Shown one piece after another: positions 28,847-37,593 of a stretch of DNA of 64,000 nucleotides (position 1 is its first letter; each line of letters begins with the position of its first letter). This DNA is from Gillisia sp. Hel_I_86 (lineage in GTDB: Bacteria > Bacteroidota > Bacteroidia > Flavobacteriales > Flavobacteriaceae). Below the pieces are notes generated by a model. It did no database searches. It saw only the letters and a program-made list of their open reading frames with translations, and had not been told where the DNA came from. Both the position numbers and the translations under genes were made by a program. The stretch is taken from the NCBI RefSeq assembly GCF_007827275.1, contig NZ_VISE01000001.1, forward strand, positions 2,914,001 through 2,978,000, given 5' to 3'.

Positions 28847-29473
28847 TTAAGATGTTTTTTTGAAAACAAAGCTCACCAATCTTGGTATGTTTTTTTTGTC
28901 ATCTTCATCGAACCACTCATTTAATTGTACCAGCTTAAATCCATTTGTAAAGGCAGCTTCGGTATAATCGGTGATATGGTGCACATACGTTTCTAGTTCC
29001 TGTATGCCTTTACCAGTATCAAATCTAGCCTTACTACCCGAATATTGTTTGAATGGATGGAGTTCAGAAATATAAAAAAATCCGTCTTTCTTTAAAATTT
29101 TAGAAGATTTCGCGAAAATTGCATCCAGGTCTTCAATATGTTCAAGCACTAAACTACAGCTTATTAAATTTGTAGAAACTTCGGGCAAACCCCAGTCTTT
29201 AGTAAGATCCTGTTGTCTAAAACCCACTTTTGATGAGTTTGTTTTTTCCCCTGCCTTGGCAAGCATCTCTTCAGAAAAATCCAAAGCAATCAGGGAATCG
29301 CACTTTTCCAGCAACCATCCTGTGTTTTTTCCGGTTCCGCAGCCTAATTCAACAATAGTTTTATAATAGCCATCTAAGGTTTGTCTAGCCACCTTTTCTT
29401 CCAGGTCCCTGGTTTTGTTCAACATTTCGTCGTAGCTCCCTGCCCAAGAATTATATGCTTTACTAATACTCAT
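28847..29473 (-). CDS. Class I SAM-dependent methyltransferase
   Basis: A 208-residue methyltransferase with motif I VELGCGTGKNTGWL, acidic motif II ALDFSEEML, motif III region GFRQQDLTKDW and post-motif SCSLVLEHIEDL. It is of the UbiE/BioC-like type; substrate unknown. Its start codon lies inside the end of the upstream membrane-protein gene (11-bp overlap with that gene's ancestral stop), so the two were probably co-translated. Confidence 0.85.
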   Translation of the reverse strand: MSISKAYNSWAGSYDEMLNKTRDLEEKVARQTLDGYYKTIVELGCGTGKNTGWLLEKCDSLIALDFSEEMLAKAGEKTNSSKVGFRQQDLTKDWGLPEVSTNLISCSLVLEHIEDLDAIFAKSSKILKKDGFFYISELHPFKQYSGSKARFDTGKGIQELETYVHHITDYTEAAFTNGFKLVQLNEWFDEDDKKNIPRLVSFVFKKTS

Positions 29474-30153
29474 TCTTTAATTTTTTATTCTGGCGTCTAT
29501 TCAAAGCAAGTTTACCAATTCTTCTTAAATTCTTTATTCTTAAAATTAGTAATACAGAAATGGAAGTGGCTGTCCCAAGGCACCTCCAAAACCTTCAAAA
29601 TAGGTTTCGGTATTTAAATATAATAAAGAAAAAAGAAGTCCTGCCGTTGCCAATTCCCCATAATTGGAAATTAAGTCCTTCGATACCATTCCAACAAAAG
29701 AAGCTCCCAGAAATACAACAGGGATATGTAATTGCAAATAGTTTGAAAACAAGTCTGGAAAAGGGAAGCAGTCATGCCCCCAAAAGAACCGCAACATAGC
29801 ACCTTTGAAATTTCATTTAGTTGTTTAGGTTTTTTATTTAATAAGGGTAAAAAAGAGCCTATAGTTCCTACCAGGGCTGAGGCAATAACGGTTCCCATAG
29901 TAAGTTCGATAGCCAAGATATAGGTTGAAATTGCTGCAATAATTGTATATAAAACAATCCATAAGCCATTATAGGAAGTATTGTTTGAAGCCTTCGTGCT
30001 CGTAAGGTTTCCCATTAAAACCAATAAGCTAATCATGGCAATGAAAATTACGCCATAGACGTTTTTAGGTAAGTCATAAAATAGTGCAGTTAAGAACAAT
30101 AGCTGTAGTAGTGCAAGAATACTTAGTGAAGCTACCTTGAATATGCTAGTCAT
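29463..30153 (-). pseudogene. Polytopic membrane protein with two single-base frameshifts (unknown family)
   Basis: Three overlapping minus-strand frames make one protein. Frame 1 (from 30153) encodes about five hydrophobic helices to GGMTASLF; frame 2 continues PDLFSNYLQLHIPVVFLGAS to GGALG; frame 3 continues TATSISVLLILRIKNLRRIG to a TAG at 29463-29465. The switches fall at the A-run 29759-29762 (one base short) and the C-run 29574-29576 (one base short). Adding both bases gives exactly 231 codons. The ancestral stop overlaps the methyltransferase start. I do not recognise the family. Two missing homopolymer bases in one gene could be true decay or read errors. Confidence 0.72.
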
Positions 30154-30259
30154 AAAAATGATTGGAAACCTGTTGACATGATTTTATATGGAAGCCATAG
30201 GTATTTTCTAAGAAACCTTTAATGCTTATCCGTTTACACACCTAAAAATAGGTTTTGTC

Positions 30260-30314
30260 TCCCTGAGCGGAGTCGAAGGGTTAAACAAGGACGTCTCGAC
30301 TGCGCTCGACGTGA
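30260..30314. repeat. Dispersed palindromic intergenic repeat (flavobacterial type)
   Basis: CCTGAGCGGAGTCGA at 30262-30276 and TCGACTGCGCTCGA at 30296-30309 form an imperfect inverted repeat, GC-rich in an AT-rich gap. Sequences of this kind recur between genes in many Flavobacteria (from memory). The rest of the 419-bp gap 30154-30572 holds only the candidate promoter below. Confidence 0.6.
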
Positions 30315-30465
30315 CATTTTTAGTTCCATTATGCCTTTTAGACATATTAGCGGATATACAAAAACCTTTTAAGGTGTTATTTCTTCACCTTCTACAAAGA
30401 CTTTTTTTTGATTTACTTCATTGAACCACTAAATAGCTATGATTATTCGTGATTTATCGGTAAAA

Positions 30466-30491
30466 TTGCCCTGTAGAGAATATTATGTTTG
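30466..30491 (+). promoter_or_regulatory. Candidate promoter of the phosphorelay locus
   Basis: TATGTTTG (30484-30491) matches TAnnTTTG, with a TTG at 30466-30468; the 15-bp spacer is shorter than usual. 81 bp upstream of the hybrid kinase start. Confidence 0.38.
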
Positions 30492-30572
30492 ATTCTTGAA
30501 AGTTAATGCCTACTTTGGAGTGTCAAATTCAAACCTATTCATTTTCAGACTAAAACCCTAACAAATACCTCT

Positions 30573-33500
30573 ATGCCGATTTCTGATATCAATTTGAAAG
30601 AAGAATTTTACCAATTATTTAAAACGGACCCCCAAATATTTCAATGGATAAGTGAAAATACTGTAAATGGTATTTGGTATGGCCGTATAGATGATCCCGA
30701 AAATTTATGGGTAAGCGATTCCTTTTGGAAATCACTTGGTTTTAAAAATAAAGAAAAGACCCACTTTGGCCACTTAGGTGAAATTTTGGAAGATTCAGAC
30801 GGGATAAAAGAATTTAACCTTTTGAAAGAAAGTGCAGACCCTAAGATGAATTTTGAAGTTTTTTTTAAATTTAAAGCTAAAAATGGAAAAACACTTCTTT
30901 TTGAAGGACAGGCTAAAATTATAAACGACCCTTCGATTTCCTCTCCCCGTATTTTAATTATTTATACAGATGCTACCAGAAACGAAGAACACCTTCAGCG
31001 TTTATTTGATGAAAATGAATCTTTAAAAAAGCTGAACGAAGTTTTTGAAGAGGCAAATGAACTTACCCGCACTGGAGGTTGGGAAATCAATTTAGAAGAT
31101 CAATCTTTAACTTGGACAAGGGTGACCAAAGATATCCACGAGGTCTCCCCAGATTATGTTCCAACACTGGAAAATGGGATCAATTTTTATAAGGAAGGTG
31201 AGAGTAGGGACAAGATCAATAAACTTTTTCAAATAGCTGTGGAGAAGGGAATTCCTTTTAATACAGAATTACAACTTGTTACTGCCAAAGGAAATGAAAT
31301 TTGGGTTAGAGCATTTGGAAAGCCAGAGATGAGGGATAATAAATGTGTTCGTGTATATGGCGCTTTTCAGGACATTGATAGTAAGAAAAAAAGGGAAATT
31401 GAATTTCAACGGAATAAGGACAGGTTCCAACAAATCTTTTATAATTCTCCTATAGGAATTGTTTTAGTGGGACCTCAAAATCAGATTCTTATGTCCAATA
31501 CAGCCTCCTATAAAATATTTGGGTTTACCGAGGCAGATGCAGATAGGATCTCTAAATTAACATTCAAAGATCTAATCCATAAAGATGATTTGGAGATTGC
31601 CAGTATGTATCGAGAAAAATTATTGAACGGCGAGGTAAATAGCTATAAACTACAAATAAGATTTTTCAATGTAGCAAATGAAATTATTTGGTGTGACGTC
31701 AACACTTCTATAATTCGTGGAGAAAATGGCATCGAAGATCTAATTATTACTCAGGTAGAAGATATCACCTCTCAAAAACTCCTTGAAAAAAAGGCAGAAG
31801 AAACTGCTGGCCAGTTTAAAAATGCTTTTGAATTTTCCCCTAATGGAATGGCCATGGTGTCATTGGAAGGAAAATGGCTCAAGGTAAATAGGATTTTATC
31901 GAAACTTTTAGGGTATACCCAACAAGAATTTTTAGATCGAAGTTTTAATGATGTGACCCATCCAGAAGACGTAGCTACAGACCTTGAAATGCTCAAAGAA
32001 TTATTTTCCAATAAAATAAAATCCTATAAAATTGAAAAAAGATATCTCCATAAAAACGGAAATATTGTATACGGGTTAATAAGCGTTTCACTTTTACGGG
32101 ATAGAGATGGGAATCCATTATATTTTATTGCGCAAATAAATGATATTACCGAAAGTATAGAGGCCAAAAAAGCCTTGAAAAGAAGTTTGAACGAACTTCA
32201 AACCGTTATGGACGCCACCACACAAGTTGCAATTATTGAAATTGATCTTGTTGGGGTTATCCGGAAATTCAATAAAGGAGCAGAAAATTTGTTGGGTTAT
32301 ACTGCTGAAGAAGTAGTAAAAAAGGCAGATATTCTAAAGTTTCATGATTCCGAAGAAATCTTGAAACGATTGGAAGAATTGGATTTTCAAAATGCTAAAA
32401 ATTTAAGTGAATTTGAAGTTCTTATTTATAATGCAATGCAAGGGAATTTTGATTCGTATGAATATACCTATAGGAGAAAGGATGGAAGCAAATTTCCTGT
32501 ACAATCGGTTATAACATCGATGACAAATAATAATGGTGAATTAATTGGCTACCTGGGGATTGCTACCGATATATCCCGAATTAAAAATATCGAAAATGAA
32601 TTAGGGGAAAGCGAGCAACGACTTCATTTAGCTTTAGAAGGCTCTGGCGATGGAGTATGGGATTGGGATATACCAAACGGTAAACAATACATGTCCGACC
32701 GGGCAAAGGAAATGCTTGGTTTTGATCCAGAAGAGTCCCTAACAGATATCGAGGAGTGGGACAAGAGAATTCATCCAGAGGAACAGAAAAAATCTGAAAA
32801 AGCACTACAAGATTATTTCAATAATATAGTGACAATATATTATATAGAAAAAAGGATATTATGTAAGGATGGTACCTATAAATGGATCTTGGATAGAGGA
32901 AAGATTATAAAATGGGATTCCAGGGGAAACCCATTGAGGATGATAGGTACCCAAACAGATATATCTGAAAGGAAAAATGCCGAAAATCTCATTAAGGAGA
33001 ATGAGGCCAGATTTAGGTCCTTATACGAACTTTCTCCTGCTGGTATAGGCTTAATAGAGGTAAAATCTGGTAAGTTTATAAACGCCAACAAGGCTTTGTT
33101 GGAATCTACAGGATACAGTTTAAAAGAATTCACCAACCATTCTTTTATGGGGCATATCTCGAACGAGAATCTGGACAAGAATAAAGATCAGTTTCAGAAC
33201 TTTATTAAATTTGGCACCAAAGAGGCCTTCGAAAGTGAATTTATTAGAAAGGATGGAGAACCATTTCCAGTTTTAATAAGCGGAGTGAAAATTAAGGATT
33301 CCACAGGAAAAAAGATCATTCTTTCTACAATCCAGGATATTACCCAAAGAAAAAAGATGGAAAATTCACTGATTGATGCAAAATTAAAAGCAGAGACAGC
33401 GAACAAATCAAAATCTGAATTTTTGGCCAATATGAGTCATGAAATAAGAACTCCATTGAATGGAGTAATAGGTTTCACAGACCTCTTAATGAAAACGGAG

Positions 33501-35306
33501 CTCAATCCCAGTCAAAAACAATACATGGGTACCGTTTATAATTCGGCCAATGCGTTGTTGGATTTAATAAACGATATTCTCGATTTTTCTAAAATTGAGG
33601 CCGGAAAATTGGAACTAAGTGAAGAGAAGACGGACCTTCTAGATCTATGTGGCCAAACAATAGATATTATAAAACATCAGGCTCACGAAAAGGATCTGGA
33701 AGTATTATTGAACATTTCATCAGATGTTAATAGATATATTTATGCCGATTCTGTGAGGGTACGGCAGGTAATTACCAACCTCTTGGGTAACGCAGTAAAA
33801 TTCACCGAGTCGGGTGAAGTAGAACTTAGGATAGATGCCGCTCCTGTAGCGAACAATCCGGAGGAGATGCTGTACACCTTTCTAATAAGAGATACGGGCA
33901 TTGGGATTGCCCCCAATAACCTCAAGAAGATCTTTATTGCATTCGATCAAGAAGATTCGTCCACGACCAGAAAATATGGAGGAACTGGATTAGGGCTTAC
34001 AATTAGCAATAAGCTATTGGGTTTAATGAACAGTAAATTGGAACTCACCAGTGAGTTAGGTGTTGGAAGCCAGTTTTCTTTTAAAATTGCTTTTAAAACA
34101 GAGAAAGGAGATAACTCGCTACAGGAAAATTCCAAAGAAATAAATCATGTTCTTGTTATAGACGACAACAAGAGTAACAGGATTATTCTTAAAGAGATGT
34201 TGGCTATTGGTGATGTTGAGACCGAGCTGGTTTCCAATGGAATAGAGGCCCTTCAGGCATTGGGAGGAAAGAATAGATTTGACCTGGCAATTGTAGATTA
34301 CAATATGCCATATATGAACGGCGTGGAACTAATAGCTCAAATTCGCAATAAGCTTAAATACACTCCAGCGGATTTACCGCTTATACTTTTACATAGCTCT
34401 GCAGATGATGAAAAAATACATAAAGCCTGCAAGGAATTAAACGTGCAATTTAATATTACAAAGCCTATTCAAATAGACCAATTGTTTAATATGATGAAAA
34501 ATATTCAGGCACCATCAGCTCAGAAAACTTCTAGCGAGCTTGTTCATAAAGTTGAGAAAACCGATATTGTATTTAATATTTTAATAGCAGAAGACAACCC
34601 TGTGAATATGTTCCTTGCTAAAACGATCATTAAAAAGGCACTCCCAAATAGTAATATTCTTGAAGCAAACGATGGGGAAGAAGCTGTGAATATGTTTAAG
34701 TCTGAAAAAATAGACCTAATTTTTATGGATGTCCAGATGCCTATACTTAGTGGTTTCGAAGCTACCCAAGAAATTCGGCAGTTGGAGGGTGATGGCTCGC
34801 ATATCCCAATTATTGCTTTAACAGCAAGAACTGTTAAAGGAGAAAAAGAACGTTGCCAAGAGTTTGGAATGGACGATTATGTAACTAAGCCTGTAGTCTT
34901 TAATACCATAAGCGATGTTATTAAAACATTCTTGATTGTTCCTTCAACCAAAACCGCAAAAGAAGAAGACCCTGTAGCGATGTCCAATACCCATCATTTT
35001 AATAAAGTGGAATTATTGGATAAGTTGGAAGGAGATGAAGAAGGATACACCCAACTAATGGAAATGATAAAAATAAATTTAGCCGATATACAGTCGAAAC
35101 TTGATATCGCGATAGAGAATGAAGATTTCAAATATGTAAGAAAAGTAGCACACAGTCTCAAAGGATCATCGTTAAATTGCGGGTTTTATGCCTTAAGTGA
35201 ACTAGCTTTTGCTTTGGAACACACCAAAGCCGAAAAAAAATCAGTACTTTTAACACATAATAAAAATATTAAAAAAGAAATAGATATAGTTTTAGATTTA
35301 ATTTAA
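30573..35306 (+). CDS. Multi-PAS hybrid histidine kinase with two receivers and HPt
   Basis: A 1577-residue cytoplasmic sensor without any membrane helix. By motif reading there are seven PAS domains (about 20-145, 160-270, 285-405, 415-530, 540-665, 675-800, 805-925), several with the PAC-type ends ITQVEDITSQK, LSTIQDITQRK. HisKA His956 sits in FLANMSHEIRTPLNG; the HATPase has N-box ITNLLGNAVKF, DTGIGIAP and GGTGLGLTIS. Receiver 1 has Asp1242 (IVDYNMP), receiver 2 Asp1386 (FMDVQMP), and the HPt ends the chain with His1527 in VAHSLKGSS. This is a complete internal His-Asp-His phosphorelay in one protein. The locus continues 42 bp later with a receiver-HPt protein and a single receiver, the likely partners. 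Confidence 0.93.
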   Translation: MPISDINLKEEFYQLFKTDPQIFQWISENTVNGIWYGRIDDPENLWVSDSFWKSLGFKNKEKTHFGHLGEILEDSDGIKEFNLLKESADPKMNFEVFFKFKAKNGKTLLFEGQAKIINDPSISSPRILIIYTDATRNEEHLQRLFDENESLKKLNEVFEEANELTRTGGWEINLEDQSLTWTRVTKDIHEVSPDYVPTLENGINFYKEGESRDKINKLFQIAVEKGIPFNTELQLVTAKGNEIWVRAFGKPEMRDNKCVRVYGAFQDIDSKKKREIEFQRNKDRFQQIFYNSPIGIVLVGPQNQILMSNTASYKIFGFTEADADRISKLTFKDLIHKDDLEIASMYREKLLNGEVNSYKLQIRFFNVANEIIWCDVNTSIIRGENGIEDLIITQVEDITSQKLLEKKAEETAGQFKNAFEFSPNGMAMVSLEGKWLKVNRILSKLLGYTQQEFLDRSFNDVTHPEDVATDLEMLKELFSNKIKSYKIEKRYLHKNGNIVYGLISVSLLRDRDGNPLYFIAQINDITESIEAKKALKRSLNELQTVMDATTQVAIIEIDLVGVIRKFNKGAENLLGYTAEEVVKKADILKFHDSEEILKRLEELDFQNAKNLSEFEVLIYNAMQGNFDSYEYTYRRKDGSKFPVQSVITSMTNNNGELIGYLGIATDISRIKNIENELGESEQRLHLALEGSGDGVWDWDIPNGKQYMSDRAKEMLGFDPEESLTDIEEWDKRIHPEEQKKSEKALQDYFNNIVTIYYIEKRILCKDGTYKWILDRGKIIKWDSRGNPLRMIGTQTDISERKNAENLIKENEARFRSLYELSPAGIGLIEVKSGKFINANKALLESTGYSLKEFTNHSFMGHISNENLDKNKDQFQNFIKFGTKEAFESEFIRKDGEPFPVLISGVKIKDSTGKKIILSTIQDITQRKKMENSLIDAKLKAETANKSKSEFLANMSHEIRTPLNGVIGFTDLLMKTELNPSQKQYMGTVYNSANALLDLINDILDFSKIEAGKLELSEEKTDLLDLCGQTIDIIKHQAHEKDLEVLLNISSDVNRYIYADSVRVRQVITNLLGNAVKFTESGEVELRIDAAPVANNPEEMLYTFLIRDTGIGIAPNNLKKIFIAFDQEDSSTTRKYGGTGLGLTISNKLLGLMNSKLELTSELGVGSQFSFKIAFKTEKGDNSLQENSKEINHVLVIDDNKSNRIILKEMLAIGDVETELVSNGIEALQALGGKNRFDLAIVDYNMPYMNGVELIAQIRNKLKYTPADLPLILLHSSADDEKIHKACKELNVQFNITKPIQIDQLFNMMKNIQAPSAQKTSSELVHKVEKTDIVFNILIAEDNPVNMFLAKTIIKKALPNSNILEANDGEEAVNMFKSEKIDLIFMDVQMPILSGFEATQEIRQLEGDGSHIPIIALTARTVKGEKERCQEFGMDDYVTKPVVFNTISDVIKTFLIVPSTKTAKEEDPVAMSNTHHFNKVELLDKLEGDEEGYTQLMEMIKINLADIQSKLDIAIENEDFKYVRKVAHSLKGSSLNCGFYALSELAFALEHTKAEKKSVLLTHNKNIKKEIDIVLDLI

Positions 35307-35348
35307 AAAATCTGGACAAGGTAATTTATCCCCAAATCACCGAGCCCT

Positions 35349-36107
35349 ATGAAAAACCTACTAGCCTCCCAACGGGAGCACACTACCATTATTCTTGTGG
35401 AGAGCAATCCGCTGGAACGCGAAAAATTTAGCCATATTTCCCTTTCGGAAGCTTGGCGATTGGTTGTTTGCGAAGACGGACTTGAAGTAATCCAATGGTT
35501 GACCGATAACAGCAATGCAGATCTCCTTGTAATAGAAGAGAACTCGTCGCCTATTAGTGGATATCAAATAGCCGATTATATAAAATCTGAATTGGGTCTT
35601 GCCATGCCAGTGATTATTTCTACTGGTGAAATCCCAATTAAGCAGGAAAGTAGAATGTTGGCCTATGCAGAGGCTATCTTAAAAAAGCCTTTCGCGGAAG
35701 GTTCTGCCATCCTGCAAATAAGAAAAATTCTAGAAAATTCTATAGAAATTTCTCCAGAACAGAATGATTATTACTCACTTGAATATTTAAGCGAACTTTC
35801 TGGTGGGGATAAACAATTTATTCAGGAATCCATAGAATTATTTAGCGCAACTATTAATACGGAATTAAGAAACTTAAAGGAAGTTTTAAATCAAAAAGAT
35901 TATCTTAGAATTCGGGAAATAGCACATGGCATAAAGCCATCCTTTGAAATGTTGGAGAATGAGACAGGTAGAGGTATTTGTCATTTATTAAATTCAGGTG
36001 CAAAAGAGACAGAAATGTCTTCACTTATAGATGAACTTAATTTGGAATTCATTAACATCACAAATCAACTAAGTAAAGATTTCCCCGAGTTAAATATTGG
36101 ACAATGA
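35349..36107 (+). CDS. Atypical receiver (Glu at phospho-site) fused to HPt
   Basis: A 252-residue protein with a receiver-like fold (residues ~10-130) and an HPt domain (~150-245). The receiver has lost its key acidic residues: ILVESNP replaces the usual DD pair, and the phospho-acceptor position before the loop Pro68 is Glu64 (VIEENSSP instead of D-x-x-M-P). The Thr/Ser (ISTGE) and Lys (LKKPF) are kept. Glu at this place can mimic the phosphorylated state, so the domain may be locked active (inference). The HPt has His193 in IAHGIKPSFEML. Its stop overlaps the next gene by 4 bp. Probably a phosphotransfer intermediate between the hybrid kinase and the single receiver. Confidence 0.82.
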   Translation: MKNLLASQREHTTIILVESNPLEREKFSHISLSEAWRLVVCEDGLEVIQWLTDNSNADLLVIEENSSPISGYQIADYIKSELGLAMPVIISTGEIPIKQESRMLAYAEAILKKPFAEGSAILQIRKILENSIEISPEQNDYYSLEYLSELSGGDKQFIQESIELFSATINTELRNLKEVLNQKDYLRIREIAHGIKPSFEMLENETGRGICHLLNSGAKETEMSSLIDELNLEFINITNQLSKDFPELNIGQ

Positions 36108-36466
36108 AGAAAATTCTAGTGATAGAAGATAATCCCATGGTAATTAAATCATTGCAATTTAAGCTTACCAAAGATGGACATGATGTAGTAATTGCCAATG
36201 ATGGCCGTGAGGCCATGAAGCACTTAAAGGAGGATATATTCGATTTAATACTTACAGATCTTATGCTGCCTTTTGTTACTGGAAATGAATTGATTAGCTA
36301 TATTAAAAAAAACACCCCAGATACTCCAATAATTGTGCTGTCTACTTCTACACAAGAAAATATAATTATGGATGCCTTCAACATGGGCGTGGACGATTTT
36401 ATTACCAAGCCTTTTAGTCCAAATGAATTATCCTTAAGGGTAAAAAGGTTATTAGGTAAGAAGTAG
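36104..36466 (+). CDS. Stand-alone response regulator receiver
   Basis: A 120-residue CheY-like receiver with all catalytic residues: Glu8-Asp9, Asp52 in LTDLMLP, Ser/Thr in VLSTSTQ and Lys in FITKPFSP. No output domain. The ATGA overlap with the receiver-HPt gene implies coupled expression. As the last signalling gene before the HEAT protein and glycosyltransferase, it may act on them by direct contact (inference from gene order). Confidence 0.9.
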   Translation: MKKILVIEDNPMVIKSLQFKLTKDGHDVVIANDGREAMKHLKEDIFDLILTDLMLPFVTGNELISYIKKNTPDTPIIVLSTSTQENIIMDAFNMGVDDFITKPFSPNELSLRVKRLLGKK

Positions 36467-36519
36467 AGCAATTTTCGCATGATTTTTAGAATACCCCACA
36501 TCTTTTCAATCAAATTTTT

Positions 36520-37593
36520 ATGATAAATATCGGTTTTTCGAATTTTGATTCTTTTTGGTCGGGACTACCATGGATTATGAAATTAAATATCGGTTTTTCA
36601 TTGTTCTTTCTATTATTCGCAATTGGTTTTTTTGTCGCTATTATTTGGATCAGGATTTATAAGAATATTCGCAATGAGAAAAAGCAAAAGCAAAAATTGC
36701 TTTTAATAGAGTTTTTGAATTCTTTTCTATTTGATGAAGATTTTGAAAAAGAGCTTGAAATTAAAAATTTTAAGGAAAAACATTTAAAGTCCCCACTAGA
36801 AATAAAAGTTACCATTAAAGAGATTCTTCATTTCCATGAAAACCTAAAGGGAGGGTCTGCAAGGGAATTGGAAATGTTATTCACCAATTTAGGGCTTATA
36901 GATCATATACTTTTAGATTTAAATAAAGGAAGTTGGTTCACTACTGCAAGGGCAATTAATGCACTTTCAGAATTAGGTCTGGAAGTACCAGATCATAAAA
37001 TTGAAGCTTATCTAAATGAATCCCGAAATGAAGTTAGGCAACAATCCCAAGTTTATTTTTTGAAACTAGCTAAGGAAAACCCCTTGGGGTTCCTAAATAA
37101 AACGGTACGTCCTTTAACCACTTGGCAACAAATTTATATTGAAAATGCCTTGAAAAACTTTTATAAAGGAACCCCTCCCGATTTTTCCCAGTGGTTGGAC
37201 CATGATCTCTTAAGTGTTGTGGAATTTTCTATAAGAATGATCGCTAGGTACAATCAATTTGAACATATAGAAAAATTACTTCCTTATATTAAACATCAAA
37301 GCGATATAATAAAACGGGAAGCCATAAATTCCTTGGTCAGTTTAGAGTACACAGAATTATTGCGCCATATTATTCCTGATTTTATGAACAACAGTAGGAT
37401 AATAAAATTAGAAATTCTTGAAGCGGTCCACCAAATAGGTGACTACGGGGATTTAAAAAGAATTGGAGATCAAATAGAAACTACAGATTGGGAATTGAGA
37501 ATTAAATACCTTAATATTGAGCAAGGCTTCCTACCAGATAAAAAAGAACGCATATATTCGCAGTTCATGCTGGAGAAGCAGTATGGTATATAA
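36520..37593 (+). CDS. Membrane-anchored HEAT-repeat-like protein
   Basis: A 357-residue protein with one N-terminal transmembrane helix (LNIGFSLFFLLFAIGFFVAIIW-type, about residues 22-45) and a long all-helical cytoplasmic part whose regularly spaced units (for example ARAINALSELG, VRQQSQVYFLKLA, IKREAINSLVSLEYTELLRHI, IKLEILEAVHQIGDYGDL) read as HEAT repeats. HEAT solenoids bind proteins. The stop codon is immediately followed by the glycosyltransferase ATG, so the two are made together and may form a complex. A gap of 53 bp separates it from the receiver gene. Confidence 0.75.
   Translation: MINIGFSNFDSFWSGLPWIMKLNIGFSLFFLLFAIGFFVAIIWIRIYKNIRNEKKQKQKLLLIEFLNSFLFDEDFEKELEIKNFKEKHLKSPLEIKVTIKEILHFHENLKGGSARELEMLFTNLGLIDHILLDLNKGSWFTTARAINALSELGLEVPDHKIEAYLNESRNEVRQQSQVYFLKLAKENPLGFLNKTVRPLTTWQQIYIENALKNFYKGTPPDFSQWLDHDLLSVVEFSIRMIARYNQFEHIEKLLPYIKHQSDIIKREAINSLVSLEYTELLRHIIPDFMNNSRIIKLEILEAVHQIGDYGDLKRIGDQIETTDWELRIKYLNIEQGFLPDKKERIYSQFMLEKQYGI

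Noticed and set aside
29560-29799. 79-residue plus-strand frame across the broken membrane gene
   Set aside because: Opposite strand of a gene whose three frames join into a sensible membrane protein; no independent support.
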